From NCBI GenBank assembly GCA_002007745.1, contig CP019882.1, forward strand, positions 5,642,001 to 5,706,000: a stretch of 64,000 bases of DNA. Reading direction: 5' to 3'. The translations under genes and the position numbers were made by a program. Source of the stretch: Mycolicibacterium litorale. GTDB lineage: Bacteria; Actinomycetota; Actinomycetes; Mycobacteriales; Mycobacteriaceae. Every line of letters begins with the position of its first letter. The first letter of the stretch is position 1. The notes beneath the pieces are model-generated. The model had not been told where the DNA came from. It saw only the letters and a list, made by a program, of their open reading frames with translations, and searched no databases. Of this stretch, positions 1 through 7,427 are shown in pieces.

Positions 1-446
1 AGGATGGACGTCCATGCGATCACCCGAAGCAGGTAGCTCGTCCAGAACGGCAGGATGATCCCTACCAGCAGGATCGGCCGCCAGCGGGGGCCGACATAGC
101 GGGCCAGCCAGTAGGCGACGGGGAACGCGCACAGCAGCGTGAGGACCGTCGCGACCAATGCCATGACCAATGTCGCCACGAACGTTCGCACATAAGTGCC
201 GACACTGAACAGGTAGCGATAGTTGTCGATCGTCCAGTCCGGCACGATGTTGTTGTCCGCAATGCGCCAAAAGCTGTAGCACACAACGACAATCATCGGC
301 AGGGCGAAGAAGCCGACAAACAACACCAGCGCGGGCACCAGCCCCAGGTTGCGGCGCACGGCCAGCCACAGCACTGTGGGCCGGCTCGGCGCAGCGGCTT
401 CCGCAGGCACCGGAGGCGCATGGGTGGCTTCGACGACAGTGGCCAT
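1..446 (-). CDS. ABC transporter permease, spermidine/putrescine type (PotB-like), 3' end outside window
   Basis: This is the inner-membrane permease of a polyamine-type ABC importer. About 148 codons are visible and the rest lies beyond the window edge. The ATG is at 446-444, four bases after the stop of the binding-protein gene, so the genes are one transcription unit. After a Pro/Ala-rich cytoplasmic N-terminus (about residues 1-25) comes a first membrane segment around residues 34-54 (GLVPALVLFVGFFALPMIVV). A periplasmic stretch resembling the PotB family (NNIVPDWTIDNYRYLF) and a second hydrophobic segment follow. Family membership is inferred from this pattern and from the neighbouring PotD- and PotA-like genes. 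The real substrate is not determined. A PotC-like second permease would be expected just outside the window. Confidence 0.85.
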   Translation of the reverse strand, partial: MATVVEATHAPPVPAEAAAPSRPTVLWLAVRRNLGLVPALVLFVGFFALPMIVVVCYSFWRIADNNIVPDWTIDNYRYLFSVGTYVRTFVATLVMALVATVLTLLCAFPVAYWLARYVGPRWRPILLVGIILPFWTSYLLRVIAWTSI

Positions 447-450
447 GACG

Positions 451-1551
451 CTAGGCGCCGAACACTTCGTTGAATGCGTCGGTGTAGGCCTGCTCGTTGC
501 CGGCCGGCCCCTTCAACGTCATCTCGAGGGCTTTCTCCGGCTTGTTGTAGAACAGGCGGTCGGCGCGCTCCTGCTCGCCCTGGTCGACCAGCAGCTTGTA
601 TGCCTGCTCGTTGAACAGCGGGCGCCCGTTGGCGATGAAGTTCTTGGCGATCCAGTCGGCCTGCTGCATGGCGTTCTGGAACTTCATGAACTCGGCGCGC
701 TTCGGTGAGCCTTTGACCAGTTGTTCGCCGTCGATGAAGCCGATCGTGCCCTCTTTGGGAGTCGCCACCGACAACTCTGGTCCGCCCGCGGCTTTCACCC
801 GGTAGTCGGTTCCCAGATTGGCGATCGCCAGGATCGCCGATCCGTCCGCCAGTGCCCGCACCAATTCGTCGTTCTGCGAAACGAGCTTCAGGAACGCCGG
901 TTTGGCGGCACCGAGGAACTGCTTGGCCCGGCCGATCTCGTCGTCGGTCATGTTGTAGGGCTCCTTGGCCCCGGTGGCCAGGCCGGCGATCGCCATCAAA
1001 TCGATCGGCTGGTTCTCGGCCACCACCTTGCCCTGCATCCGCGGATCGGTGAGGATCTCCCAGCTCGACGGGGTCGACGGCACGGTCTTGGGATCGTAGG
1101 TGAATTGCACCGAGGACCAGCCGAACGGATACGCCATGGTCTTGCTGCCGTCCTTCCAGAACGGCAGACCACGGGCCATGGCATACAGCTGCTTGGAGGC
1201 GTCGATCTCGGCGATGTCGAACGACTCGGTCAACCCGTCGGCATTCATCTTGGGCACCCACAGTGCGTCGGCACTGACCGTGTCCCATTGTCCCTGGGAC
1301 TGCTTGACTTTCAGGTAGGCCTGCGAGTCGCTGTCCTGCAGTGCCGGGCTCACCGCGATGCCGGTCTGGTCCTTGACCGCCGCGAGTTGCTCGGGCAGGT
1401 AGTGGTCGTTCCAGGTGGTCCAGCTCAGCGTGGTGGCGCCCGAGGCGCCGTTGTTACCGGATCCGCACGCCGCCAAGGCGAGGGCGCCGGCCGTGCCGAC
1501 ACTGAGCTTCAGCATTCCACGGCGTGACATCACGATGGGTCCGATCGGCAT
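451..1551 (-). CDS. ABC transporter substrate-binding lipoprotein, PotD/spermidine-putrescine type
   Basis: This is the extracytoplasmic solute-binding protein of the importer. The N-terminus carries an RRGML twin-arginine-like stretch, a hydrophobic core and a lipobox LAAC with Cys29, so it is predicted to be a membrane-anchored lipoprotein, possibly Tat-exported. The body has the bacterial extracellular solute-binding fold (TLSWTTWNDHYLPEQL, WLPKMN-like and GWSSVQFTYDPKTVP segments). The total is 366 residues, usual for PotD. A start at Met8 (1530) would place the RR motif nearer the N-terminus and is an alternative. It lies between the ATPase and permease genes in the same direction. Polyamine specificity is family inference only; related proteins also bind other small cations or amino-acid derivatives. 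Confidence 0.88.
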   Translation of the reverse strand: MPIGPIVMSRRGMLKLSVGTAGALALAACGSGNNGASGATTLSWTTWNDHYLPEQLAAVKDQTGIAVSPALQDSDSQAYLKVKQSQGQWDTVSADALWVPKMNADGLTESFDIAEIDASKQLYAMARGLPFWKDGSKTMAYPFGWSSVQFTYDPKTVPSTPSSWEILTDPRMQGKVVAENQPIDLMAIAGLATGAKEPYNMTDDEIGRAKQFLGAAKPAFLKLVSQNDELVRALADGSAILAIANLGTDYRVKAAGGPELSVATPKEGTIGFIDGEQLVKGSPKRAEFMKFQNAMQQADWIAKNFIANGRPLFNEQAYKLLVDQGEQERADRLFYNKPEKALEMTLKGPAGNEQAYTDAFNEVFGA

Positions 1552-1585
1552 GGCCTATCCCTTCTCGGTTGAGCGGTTGACTACT

Positions 1586-2713
1586 TCATCTCTGGTGGTC
1601 GAGCAGGCAGCCATCGGCGGCGTCCCACCCGAGCTGGACCCGGTCGCCGGCCACGAAGGCCGCCGAGGAGTCACGTCCGGTGATGCTGCTCACCACGGCG
1701 GATCCGGTCCCGTCGACGTCGACGGTGATCCTGGTGGTGCTGCCGCGAAACGAGGTTTCGCGGACGGTTCCGGAAAGTCGTTGCAGCCCAGTGTCTTCCT
1801 CGGCTGTCAGCCGCAGCGCCTCGGGCCGCACGGCAAGCGTCGCGGTGGACCACTGCGCACTGCCCTGGTCACGGGTGGGCACCGGGAATCCCGTGGTGGT
1901 GACCACCGCACCACTGGGCTGGCGGACGACGTCGATGAAGTTCGATTCGCCGAGGAACGACGCCACGAAGGCGGACGTGGGCCGCAGATAGATCTCCTCG
2001 GGCGTACCGACCTGCTCCACCCGGCCGTCGCGCATCACCGCGATGCGATCGGCCATCGACATCGCCTCGTCCTGGTCGTGGGTGACCAGCACGAAGGTGG
2101 TCCCGACATTCTTGTGGATCTGCGAGAGTTCGGACTGCAGACGCTTGCGCAGTTTGAGGTCCAGCGCCGACAACGGCTCGTCGAGCAGCAGCACCGCGGG
2201 CCGATTGACCAGTGCGCGCGCCACCGCGACCCGCTGCTGCTGGCCGCCGGAGAGCTCGCCGGGCATGCGGTCGGCCTTGTCGTCGAGGCCCACCAGGCGC
2301 AGCGCCTCCGAGACGCGAGACTTCAAGTCCGCCTTGGCGGTACGAGCCATGCGCAACCCGAAGCCGATGTTGTCGGCGACCGACATGTGCGGGAACAACG
2401 CATACGACTGGAAGACGGTGTTGACGTCGCGGCGGTGGGCGGGGACTTTCGCGACGTTCGTGCCGCGGATGTGGATGCTGCCGCCGCTGGGTGCCACGAA
2501 GCCGCCGATGATGTTGAGGGTGGTGGTCTTGCCGCAGCCCGAAGGGCCGAGCAGGCAGAAGAATTCACCCTCGTGGATGTCGAGGTCGAGCGGTGCCAGC
2601 GCGGTGTGGTCCCGGTAGCGCTTGGTGATGCCTCGCAGGGAGATGCACGGGGCGCTGGACGGCGCGTCGCTCACGGCGATCTCCCTGGTGTCGTTGGGAT
2701 GAGTGACGGTCAT
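1586..2713 (-). CDS. ABC transporter ATP-binding protein, PotA type
   Basis: This ATPase energises the importer. Starting from the ATG at 2713 it has 375 residues. Walker A is GPSGCGKTT at about 56-64, the Q-loop is FQSYALFPH, the signature LSGGQQQR is at about 154-161 and Walker B VLLLDEP at about 174-180. A C-terminal TOBE/MOP-like regulatory domain (AVRPEALRL onward) follows, as in PotA. The reading frame stays open to 2803, but the ATG at 2713 overlaps the stop of the regulator gene as ATGA, the usual translational-coupling arrangement, so the longer start is rejected. The gap to the binding-protein gene is about 34 bases. Confidence 0.92.
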   Translation of the reverse strand: MTVTHPNDTREIAVSDAPSSAPCISLRGITKRYRDHTALAPLDLDIHEGEFFCLLGPSGCGKTTTLNIIGGFVAPSGGSIHIRGTNVAKVPAHRRDVNTVFQSYALFPHMSVADNIGFGLRMARTAKADLKSRVSEALRLVGLDDKADRMPGELSGGQQQRVAVARALVNRPAVLLLDEPLSALDLKLRKRLQSELSQIHKNVGTTFVLVTHDQDEAMSMADRIAVMRDGRVEQVGTPEEIYLRPTSAFVASFLGESNFIDVVRQPSGAVVTTTGFPVPTRDQGSAQWSTATLAVRPEALRLTAEEDTGLQRLSGTVRETSFRGSTTRITVDVDGTGSAVVSSITGRDSSAAFVAGDRVQLGWDAADGCLLDHQR

Positions 2714-3768
2714 GGGGCGTTCACCGCTTTCAACTCGTCGATGGGCGAATAGAGACATCCGCACGAACGTCGACGGATCAGCGTGACCGGTACCCGCAGG
2801 CACTGGCCGGCCCGCTCGCCCAGTTCACCGCTGATCGCGTCGAGCAACAGTTCGGCGCTGTGGTGTCCCATGTCGACCGCGTCGTAGGCGACGACGGTCA
2901 GCGGAACCTGAAGCAGGGGTGTGAAATACGTGTCGTCGAAGGTGGCCAGGGCCAGCTGCGACGGAATGTCGACACCGATCGACGCCGCCGCGGTCAGCAC
3001 GCCGAGGGCGAGCTCGATACTCGCGGTGACGATCGCGGTGGGCGGCTTCGGCCCGGTCAGCAGCTGCAGGGCGGCTTCGATACCACTGTCGAGCTCCCAC
3101 CCGCATTCTTTGACCAGTGCCGTGTCCAAGTCGAGCTGATAGCGCTGCGCGGCACCGAGAAAGCCGTCGCGGCGCTCCCCACCGTCGGTGCGCCTCGGGT
3201 CACCGCCGATGTATCCCACCCGGTTGTGGCCGTGGTCGACGATGTGCGCCACCAGCAGGTCGATCCCGAGCGCGTTCTCGATCGCGACGGCCGCCTCGCC
3301 GGCATCCTCGACGAACTCGTCGATGAAGATGCAAGGGGTGCCGCGGAATTCAGCGCGGAACTGGTCTGCCTGCAGCGAGGTGGTGGCGATCAGCAGACCC
3401 GCGACCTGTTGGTCGAGCAGGGTGCGGATCGCCGATTCCATCGCCTTGGCCTCCTCACCGGCATCGATGAGCAGCAGGGCGTAGCCCTTCGGCTCGAGGA
3501 AGCGCTGGACGCCCTTGACCAGCGCCGCGTAGAAGGCGTGCTCGATGTGCGGCACGATCATGCCGATCAGGGTCGAGCGCTGGGTGCGCAGGGATTGGGC
3601 GACGGTCGAGGGCCGGAAGCCCAGCTGCGCCGCGCAGTCGAGGACGAGCTGTCGCGTTGCCTCGGTCATCTCGCCGTGGCCGTTGAGGGCCCGCGACGCC
3701 GTGGTCACCGAGACGTTGGCCAGCCGGGCAACGTCAACCAAGCGCGCCCGTGGCTTGCCAGCCGTCAC
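2710..3768 (-). CDS. LacI-family transcriptional regulator
   Basis: This DNA-binding repressor leads the transporter operon. The N-terminal helix-turn-helix LVDVARLANVSVTTASRALNG is typical of LacI/GalR. A periplasmic-binding-protein-like effector domain of about 270 residues follows (IGMIVPHIEHAFYAALVKG, GHNRVGYIGGD, AIVTASIELALGVL). The frame is open to 3852, but I choose the GTG at 3768, which gives 352 residues and starts 11 residues before the helix-turn-helix domain. The extra upstream codons would run through the 14-bp operator palindrome at 3785-3798, and an AAAGG-like ribosome site lies just before the GTG. The stop overlaps the ATPase start. Effector and genes controlled are inferred; autoregulation of the operon is likely. 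Confidence 0.88.
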   Translation of the reverse strand: MTAGKPRARLVDVARLANVSVTTASRALNGHGEMTEATRQLVLDCAAQLGFRPSTVAQSLRTQRSTLIGMIVPHIEHAFYAALVKGVQRFLEPKGYALLLIDAGEEAKAMESAIRTLLDQQVAGLLIATTSLQADQFRAEFRGTPCIFIDEFVEDAGEAAVAIENALGIDLLVAHIVDHGHNRVGYIGGDPRRTDGGERRDGFLGAAQRYQLDLDTALVKECGWELDSGIEAALQLLTGPKPPTAIVTASIELALGVLTAAASIGVDIPSQLALATFDDTYFTPLLQVPLTVVAYDAVDMGHHSAELLLDAISGELGERAGQCLRVPVTLIRRRSCGCLYSPIDELKAVNAP

Positions 3769-3784
3769 TCGACGAAAACCTTTG

Positions 3785-3798
3785 CGCAAACGTTTGCG
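3785..3798. promoter_or_regulatory. LacI-type operator palindrome
   Basis: CGCAAACGTTTGCG is a perfect 14-bp palindrome centred on the CG typical of LacI/GalR/PurR-family operators. It sits 17 bases upstream of the chosen GTG of the LacI-family gene, so it is likely an autoregulatory operator for the regulator-transporter operon. Confidence 0.75.
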
Positions 3799-4045
3799 TG
3801 CATAGCAGCCGACAGTAGACCGGGGTGTGACGAGCGTCAACAGGAAGCGCAAAATCGGTTCACGTCATCGCCGGCCACCAGCTCGACGGCGGGTTTGCTG
3901 TCCACGGACCCGCCCGTCCTGGGTTGATGTACAGCAGGAAGACGAAAGATGAAGTCGGAGTGGCTGTCTGCGCACTGGACGGCGCGGTGCCACTATCCTT
4001 GCCGAACAGATCGCAGGGTTATCCAGACGACTACACGGAGTGATG

Positions 4046-4336
4046 ATGAGGCGAACCAGGTTGGCACCGGTCGGATTTGCGCTGCTGGCCACTGCGGGAA
4101 TCGCGATCGGCCTGGCGGCGCCGGCCGCCGCCGACACCGGCGGCCTGGTGTGGCCGGATCCGACAGAGCCGTACTACTGGGATGCCAACGAGAACGCCGG
4201 GAGTACCGGCCCGGCTCCGCTCCCGACGGACGATCTGTACTGGAAGGAGGGCGAGGACGCCGGCGGCACGGGCAACGTGGCGCAGCCCGACGTGCCCGAG
4301 TACACCGATCAGGGCGAGAACGCCGGGGCCTACTGA
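4046..4336 (+). CDS. Small secreted acidic protein
   Basis: This is a 96-residue protein with a clear Sec signal: MRRTRLAPVG, then a hydrophobic core, then AAPAAA before DTGGLVWP. The mature part of about 66 residues is acidic and rich in Pro, Gly, Trp and Tyr. It repeats a pattern of the type YYWDANENAGSTGPAPLPTD, then LYWKEGEDAGGTGNVAQPD, then EYTDQGENAGAY, about three imperfect units of 18-20 residues. Three successive start codons (GTG 4040, ATG 4043, ATG 4046) are possible. GGAG at 4037-4040 best fits the ATG at 4046. I do not recognise a family. It is probably a cell-surface or secreted mycobacterial protein of unknown function. Confidence 0.7.
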   Translation: MRRTRLAPVGFALLATAGIAIGLAAPAAADTGGLVWPDPTEPYYWDANENAGSTGPAPLPTDDLYWKEGEDAGGTGNVAQPDVPEYTDQGENAGAY

Positions 4337-4346
4337 GGCCGGTCTA

Positions 4347-4565
4347 CTAAGACGACCAGACCAAAGCCCCTGCGTGACGGGATAATTCGGCCCGAGCTCG
4401 ACGCTCCACCAACAGCGGGACGAACTCTCGCACGGTGCTGTCCTGGAATCGGTCGTAGGCGGTGTGTACGCAGTGGAACACCTCGTCGCGGGAGAGGTCC
4501 GGGTAGGCCGCGGCCAGCCGATCGATCACTTGCTCGATCATCACGGCTTCACTGATTTGCCCCAC
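4347..4565 (-). CDS. Three-helix bundle dimerisation domain protein
   Basis: This small 72-residue protein matches the actinobacterial family of short proteins with a three-helix-bundle dimerisation domain. The diagnostic pattern is present: VIDRLAAAYPDLSRDEV, then VHTAYDRFQDSTVREFVP, then LLVERRARAEL. It is predicted to be cytoplasmic, mostly helical and without catalytic residues. The biological role of the family is unknown. It is convergent with the small secreted protein gene, with about 10 bases between stops, and lies upstream of the TetR-family gene in the same direction as it. Confidence 0.7.
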   Translation of the reverse strand: MGQISEAVMIEQVIDRLAAAYPDLSRDEVFHCVHTAYDRFQDSTVREFVPLLVERRARAELSRHAGALVWSS

Positions 4566-4629
4566 CTGTCAAGGGTGGCGCTCACCGACGAGTTCGTCAA
4601 TTTGACGTTCATCACCCGGCCATGTCAGG

Positions 4630-5190
4630 TCAGGCGGGCGCCGGACCGGCGAGGTAGCGGGCGAGCACCGGGCGCAGCCATTCGGTGAGGGCCCCGTCGG
4701 ACATCTCGGCCAGCGGCGGGATCTCGAGGATGTACCGGCCGACCGCGACGCCGAGTAATTGGGCGCCGACGAGTGCCGTCCGCTCGGCCGGGCGGTCGGG
4801 AACCACGGTGGCCAGCGCCGGACTCACCTGCTCGACGAAGACACCGAGCAGGGCTTGCGCAGCGGCACGGTTGGTGGCCGCCGAACGCAGCAGCGGCAGG
4901 AACGGCCCGTGTGGACCCCACACCTCGACGAACATCGGCAAGACGAGGTCCACCACCCGGTCGGCGGCGACCCCGGAGAGGTCCGGGAAGTCGATCGCGA
5001 GGCGTGAGGCGGCGGCGAACAGCCGGGCCTTGTTGCCGAAGTAGTGCATGACCAGTGCCGGGTCCACCCCCGACTCCGACGCGACCGAGCGGATGGTGGT
5101 GCGCTCGAACCCCTGGGCGCCGAACTGAGCGCGCGCGGCGGCCAGGATCCGCGCCCGGGTGGCCTCGCCGTCGCGCGTCTTCGCCGTCAT
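4630..5190 (-). CDS. TetR-family transcriptional repressor
   Basis: This is a 186-residue TetR regulator from the ATG at 5190. The N-terminal DNA-binding domain (RARILAAARAQFGAQGFERTT, SVASESGVDPALVMHYFGNK) is canonical. The C-terminal ligand-binding half (DRVVDLVLPMFVEVWGPHG) resembles the TetR_C group common in Actinobacteria. The frame could start at 5220, but that start lies against an operator copy (5204-5217) and would place operator DNA inside the coding region, so 5190 is preferred. It is divergent from the small gene and FAD monooxygenase at 5276-7143, which it probably represses along with itself. The inducer is unknown. Confidence 0.88.
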   Translation of the reverse strand: MTAKTRDGEATRARILAAARAQFGAQGFERTTIRSVASESGVDPALVMHYFGNKARLFAAASRLAIDFPDLSGVAADRVVDLVLPMFVEVWGPHGPFLPLLRSAATNRAAAQALLGVFVEQVSPALATVVPDRPAERTALVGAQLLGVAVGRYILEIPPLAEMSDGALTEWLRPVLARYLAGPAPA

Positions 5191-5203
5191 GCGACCAGTG
5201 TAT

Positions 5204-5217
5204 TCAACAACTGTTGA
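5204..5217. promoter_or_regulatory. TetR-type operator, copy 1
   Basis: TCAACAACTGTTGA consists of inverted arms TCAACA and TGTTGA around AC. An identical second copy lies at 5248-5261. This copy overlaps the TTGACA -35 element of the rightward promoter and sits just upstream of the TetR start codon, so binding could silence both directions. Confidence 0.75.
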
Positions 5218-5242
5218 CATACCTAACCGACCGGCCTAGCGT
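5214..5242 (+). promoter_or_regulatory. Putative promoter of the hypothetical/monooxygenase operon
   Basis: A perfect TTGACA -35 element at 5214-5219 is followed after 17 bases by TAGCGT at 5237-5242, an acceptable mycobacterial -10. The -35 overlaps operator copy 1, and operator copy 2 starts just downstream of the expected transcript start, an arrangement typical of repression. Confidence 0.55.
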
Positions 5243-5247
5243 CGAGT

Positions 5248-5261
5248 TCAACAACTGTTGA
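5248..5261. promoter_or_regulatory. TetR-type operator, copy 2
   Basis: This is an exact second copy of TCAACAACTGTTGA, 44 bp (about four helical turns) after the first. It ends where the AGGAGG ribosome-binding site of the gene at 5276 begins (5261-5266). Confidence 0.75.
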
Positions 5262-5275
5262 GGAGGTCGTTCGAG

Positions 5276-5683
5276 ATGACCGTCACCGCCATCCAGATCG
5301 GGTTGGATCCCGATGCCATCGACTACTCGTCGCCGGAGTTCGCTCAGTTCAGCGGCCTGTCCCCCGACACCCTGCGGGCGGCCAACGAGGAGAACGTGGC
5401 CGGTTTGCGCGCCGCCGGCTACCGGGTCGACAACTGTTTGATCGACGCCGGTGCGGCCGGTGCCACCAAGGCCCGCCAGTGGCTGGCGGCGCACCGGTAC
5501 GACGCGGTGCTGATCGGCGCGGGAATCCGCCTGGTCGCCGGCAACACGCTGCTGTTCGAGTCCATCGTCAATGCCGCCCACCTCTGCCAGCCCGACTGCC
5601 GGTTCGTGTTCAACCGGGCCGCCGAAGCCACACCTGACGACATCCGACGCTGGTACCCCGATCCGAACGGAGCGCCGCGATGA
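5276..5683 (+). CDS. Hypothetical protein in TetR-controlled operon
   Basis: This is a 135-residue cytoplasmic protein. The start at ATG 5276 is supported by a strong AGGAGG nine bases upstream, and the stop overlaps the monooxygenase start as ATGA, so the two are coupled. The sequence has an alpha/beta look: VTAIQIGLDPDAIDYSSPEF, then LRAAGYRVDNCLIDAG, then a segment YDAVLIGAGIRLVAGNTLLFE that resembles a nucleotide- or ligand-binding loop, then a C-terminal FNRAAEATPDDIRRW. I cannot assign a domain family. Its tight coupling to an FAD monooxygenase suggests a role in the same pathway or its regulation. Confidence 0.65.
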   Translation: MTVTAIQIGLDPDAIDYSSPEFAQFSGLSPDTLRAANEENVAGLRAAGYRVDNCLIDAGAAGATKARQWLAAHRYDAVLIGAGIRLVAGNTLLFESIVNAAHLCQPDCRFVFNRAAEATPDDIRRWYPDPNGAPR

Positions 5684-7143
5684 CCGAGCATGAGGTCGAC
5701 GTGCTGATCGTCGGTGCCGGGCCGGCCGGGCTGACCGCCGCCGGTGACCTGGCCCGAGCAGGTCGGTCGGTGACCGTGCTGGAACGCTGGGCGGCGGTGA
5801 ACCCGTCCAGCCGCGCGTTCGCCACCATGCCCCGCACCCTGGAAGTGCTCGACGCCCGCGGCCTCGCCGACGACCTGTTGGCTCGGGGATACCAGTCACC
5901 GACCGTCACCATCTTCGCCGGCGCGAGGATCGATCTCACCCACCTCGACTCTGCCTACCGATTCGTCCTGGTGACACCACAGACCAATGTCGATGCGGCG
6001 CTGGGGCGTTACGCGCAGAGTCAGGGGGCCGACATCCGGCGCGGAATCGAGGTGGTGGATCTCGAGCAGGATGACCACGGGGTCGCCGTCATCGCCCGCC
6101 CGCACGGTGCTGATGGCCACCGGACCCAATGGCGAGCCAAGTACGTGATCGGCGCCGACGGTGCGCACAGCGCGGTCAGGCAGCTGGTGGGTGCCGAGTT
6201 CCCGGGCAGGACAATCCTGTCCTCGATCGTGCTGGCCGACGTCAAACTGGCCGATGGGCCGACCGGAGGAGGTCTCCTGCTGGGCAGTACCGGCACGGTG
6301 TTCGGGTTTCTGGCGCCCTACGGCCGCAGCGATCGGGACGGCTCCTGGTTTCGCACCATGGTGTGGGACCGCGAGCACCAGGTGCCGGACAGCCAGCCGG
6401 TCGAGTCCGGCGAGGTCATCGACGTCCTGAATCGCGCGATGAAGCGCGACGTCGGTGTCCGCGAGATCAGCTGGAAGTCTCGATTCCATTGCGAGGAAAG
6501 GCAAGTCACGCAGTACCGGCACGGCCGGGTGTTGTTGGCCGGGGACGCTGCGCATGTGCACTCCCCGATGGGCGGGCAGGGCATGAACACCGGTATCCAG
6601 GATGCGGCCAACCTGGCCTGGAAGATCGACGCGGTCCTTGCGGGGGCGGCGCAGGGTCTGCTCGACAGCTACCACAACGAGCGCCATCCGATCGGCAAGC
6701 GGGTGCTTCGCCAGTCCGGACTGATGGCCCGTGGCGTCACCGTGCATCCGCCGATCGCGCGCGCGCTGCGCGACCTGTTGGCGCCCAGGCTTCTTCGTAT
6801 CCCGCGGGTGCGCGACACGGTCGCGGGCAGCTTCGCGGGCACTGCGTTGCGCTACGGGCACCGTGGACCGGTCGGCACCCGCGCCACCCAGATTCCACTG
6901 ACCGAGGGCCGGCTCACCGAGCTGCAACGCACGCCCGGTTTCGTGTTGATCCGTGAGCAGGGCACCCGTCACGTCGACGGGACCTCGGTGCTGCAGGCCG
7001 AGCGCGCTGATCGCGGACCGGCGGTGCTGGTGCGACCGGACGGCTACATCGCCTGGACCGGCGCCTCGACCGAGCCGGGATGGCGAGCGGTCCTGCACGA
7101 GTGGGGAGTGCGCCCGAAGGGATTCGAACCCCTAACCTTCTGA
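5680..7143 (+). CDS. FAD-dependent monooxygenase (aromatic-ring hydroxylase family)
   Basis: This predicted flavoprotein hydroxylase is related to phenol/3-(3-hydroxyphenyl)propionate hydroxylases. It shows the N-terminal Rossmann fingerprint GAGPAG at residues 12-17, the DG motif GADGAHSAVR near residue 158 and the FAD ribityl motif GDAAH near residue 288, followed by GGQGMNTGIQDAANLAWK. A shortened thioredoxin-like C-terminal region follows. NADPH and O2 would be used to hydroxylate an unknown substrate. The last dozen residues (about WGVRPKGFEPLTF) are encoded on the strand opposite the 3' half of tRNA-Arg, so the native C-terminus has probably been lost or replaced. It is coupled to the preceding small gene and probably repressed by the divergent TetR protein. 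Confidence 0.88.
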   Translation: MTEHEVDVLIVGAGPAGLTAAGDLARAGRSVTVLERWAAVNPSSRAFATMPRTLEVLDARGLADDLLARGYQSPTVTIFAGARIDLTHLDSAYRFVLVTPQTNVDAALGRYAQSQGADIRRGIEVVDLEQDDHGVAVIARPHGADGHRTQWRAKYVIGADGAHSAVRQLVGAEFPGRTILSSIVLADVKLADGPTGGGLLLGSTGTVFGFLAPYGRSDRDGSWFRTMVWDREHQVPDSQPVESGEVIDVLNRAMKRDVGVREISWKSRFHCEERQVTQYRHGRVLLAGDAAHVHSPMGGQGMNTGIQDAANLAWKIDAVLAGAAQGLLDSYHNERHPIGKRVLRQSGLMARGVTVHPPIARALRDLLAPRLLRIPRVRDTVAGSFAGTALRYGHRGPVGTRATQIPLTEGRLTELQRTPGFVLIREQGTRHVDGTSVLQAERADRGPAVLVRPDGYIAWTGASTEPGWRAVLHEWGVRPKGFEPLTF

Positions 7144-7181
7144 TCCGTAGTCAGATGCTCTATCCGTTGAGCTACGGGCGC
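7109..7181 (-). tRNA. tRNA-Arg (anticodon ACG)
   Basis: This is a 73-nt tRNA with acceptor stem GCGCCCG/CGGGCGC and a D-arm starting TAGCTC. The anticodon loop CTACGGA gives ACG, which decodes CGN after A-to-I modification, and the T-loop is TTCGAAT. No CCA is encoded. Its 3' half overlaps the end of the monooxygenase reading frame on the other strand. Confidence 0.97.
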
Positions 7182-7220
7182 CTTCTCTTCAGTTGTTCGT
7201 GGCTGACGGATCAGCCGCGG

Positions 7221-7309
7221 CGGAGGCGAGAGGATTTGAACCTCCGGTCCCCGGTAAGGGGGACAACTCATTAGCAGTGAGTCCCATTCGGCCGCTCTGG
7301 CACGCCTCC
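7221..7309 (-). tRNA. tRNA-Ser (anticodon GCT)
   Basis: This is an 89-nt class II tRNA with acceptor GGAGGCG/CGCCTCC, anticodon loop CTGCTAA (GCT), a long variable arm and T-loop TTCAAAT. It reads AGC/AGU serine codons. It lies 39 bases upstream of tRNA-Arg on the same strand. Confidence 0.97.
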
Positions 7310-7427
7310 TGAACTACCTGAGCGTACCGGAGCTCGCGCGAAGCCCCGGAACCGCCGATGGATGAGAGTACACAGCGGCCGCACGCGATGGCAAAGCAGC
7401 ACGCACACAGCCCCTAGACTTGGCGTG

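Noticed and set aside
293..1288. Long Arg/Gly/His-rich frame overlapping the substrate-binding protein gene
   Set aside because: It is the shifted frame of a high-GC gene; the other frame encodes a clear PotD-type lipoprotein.
2714..2803. Longer start of the PotA-type ATPase
   Set aside because: The ATGA overlap at 2710-2713 gives a better start, and the extra residues belong to the regulator gene region.
7080..7274. Short frames over the two tRNA genes on both strands
   Set aside because: They only translate tRNA antisense or sense sequence, a known source of false small proteins.
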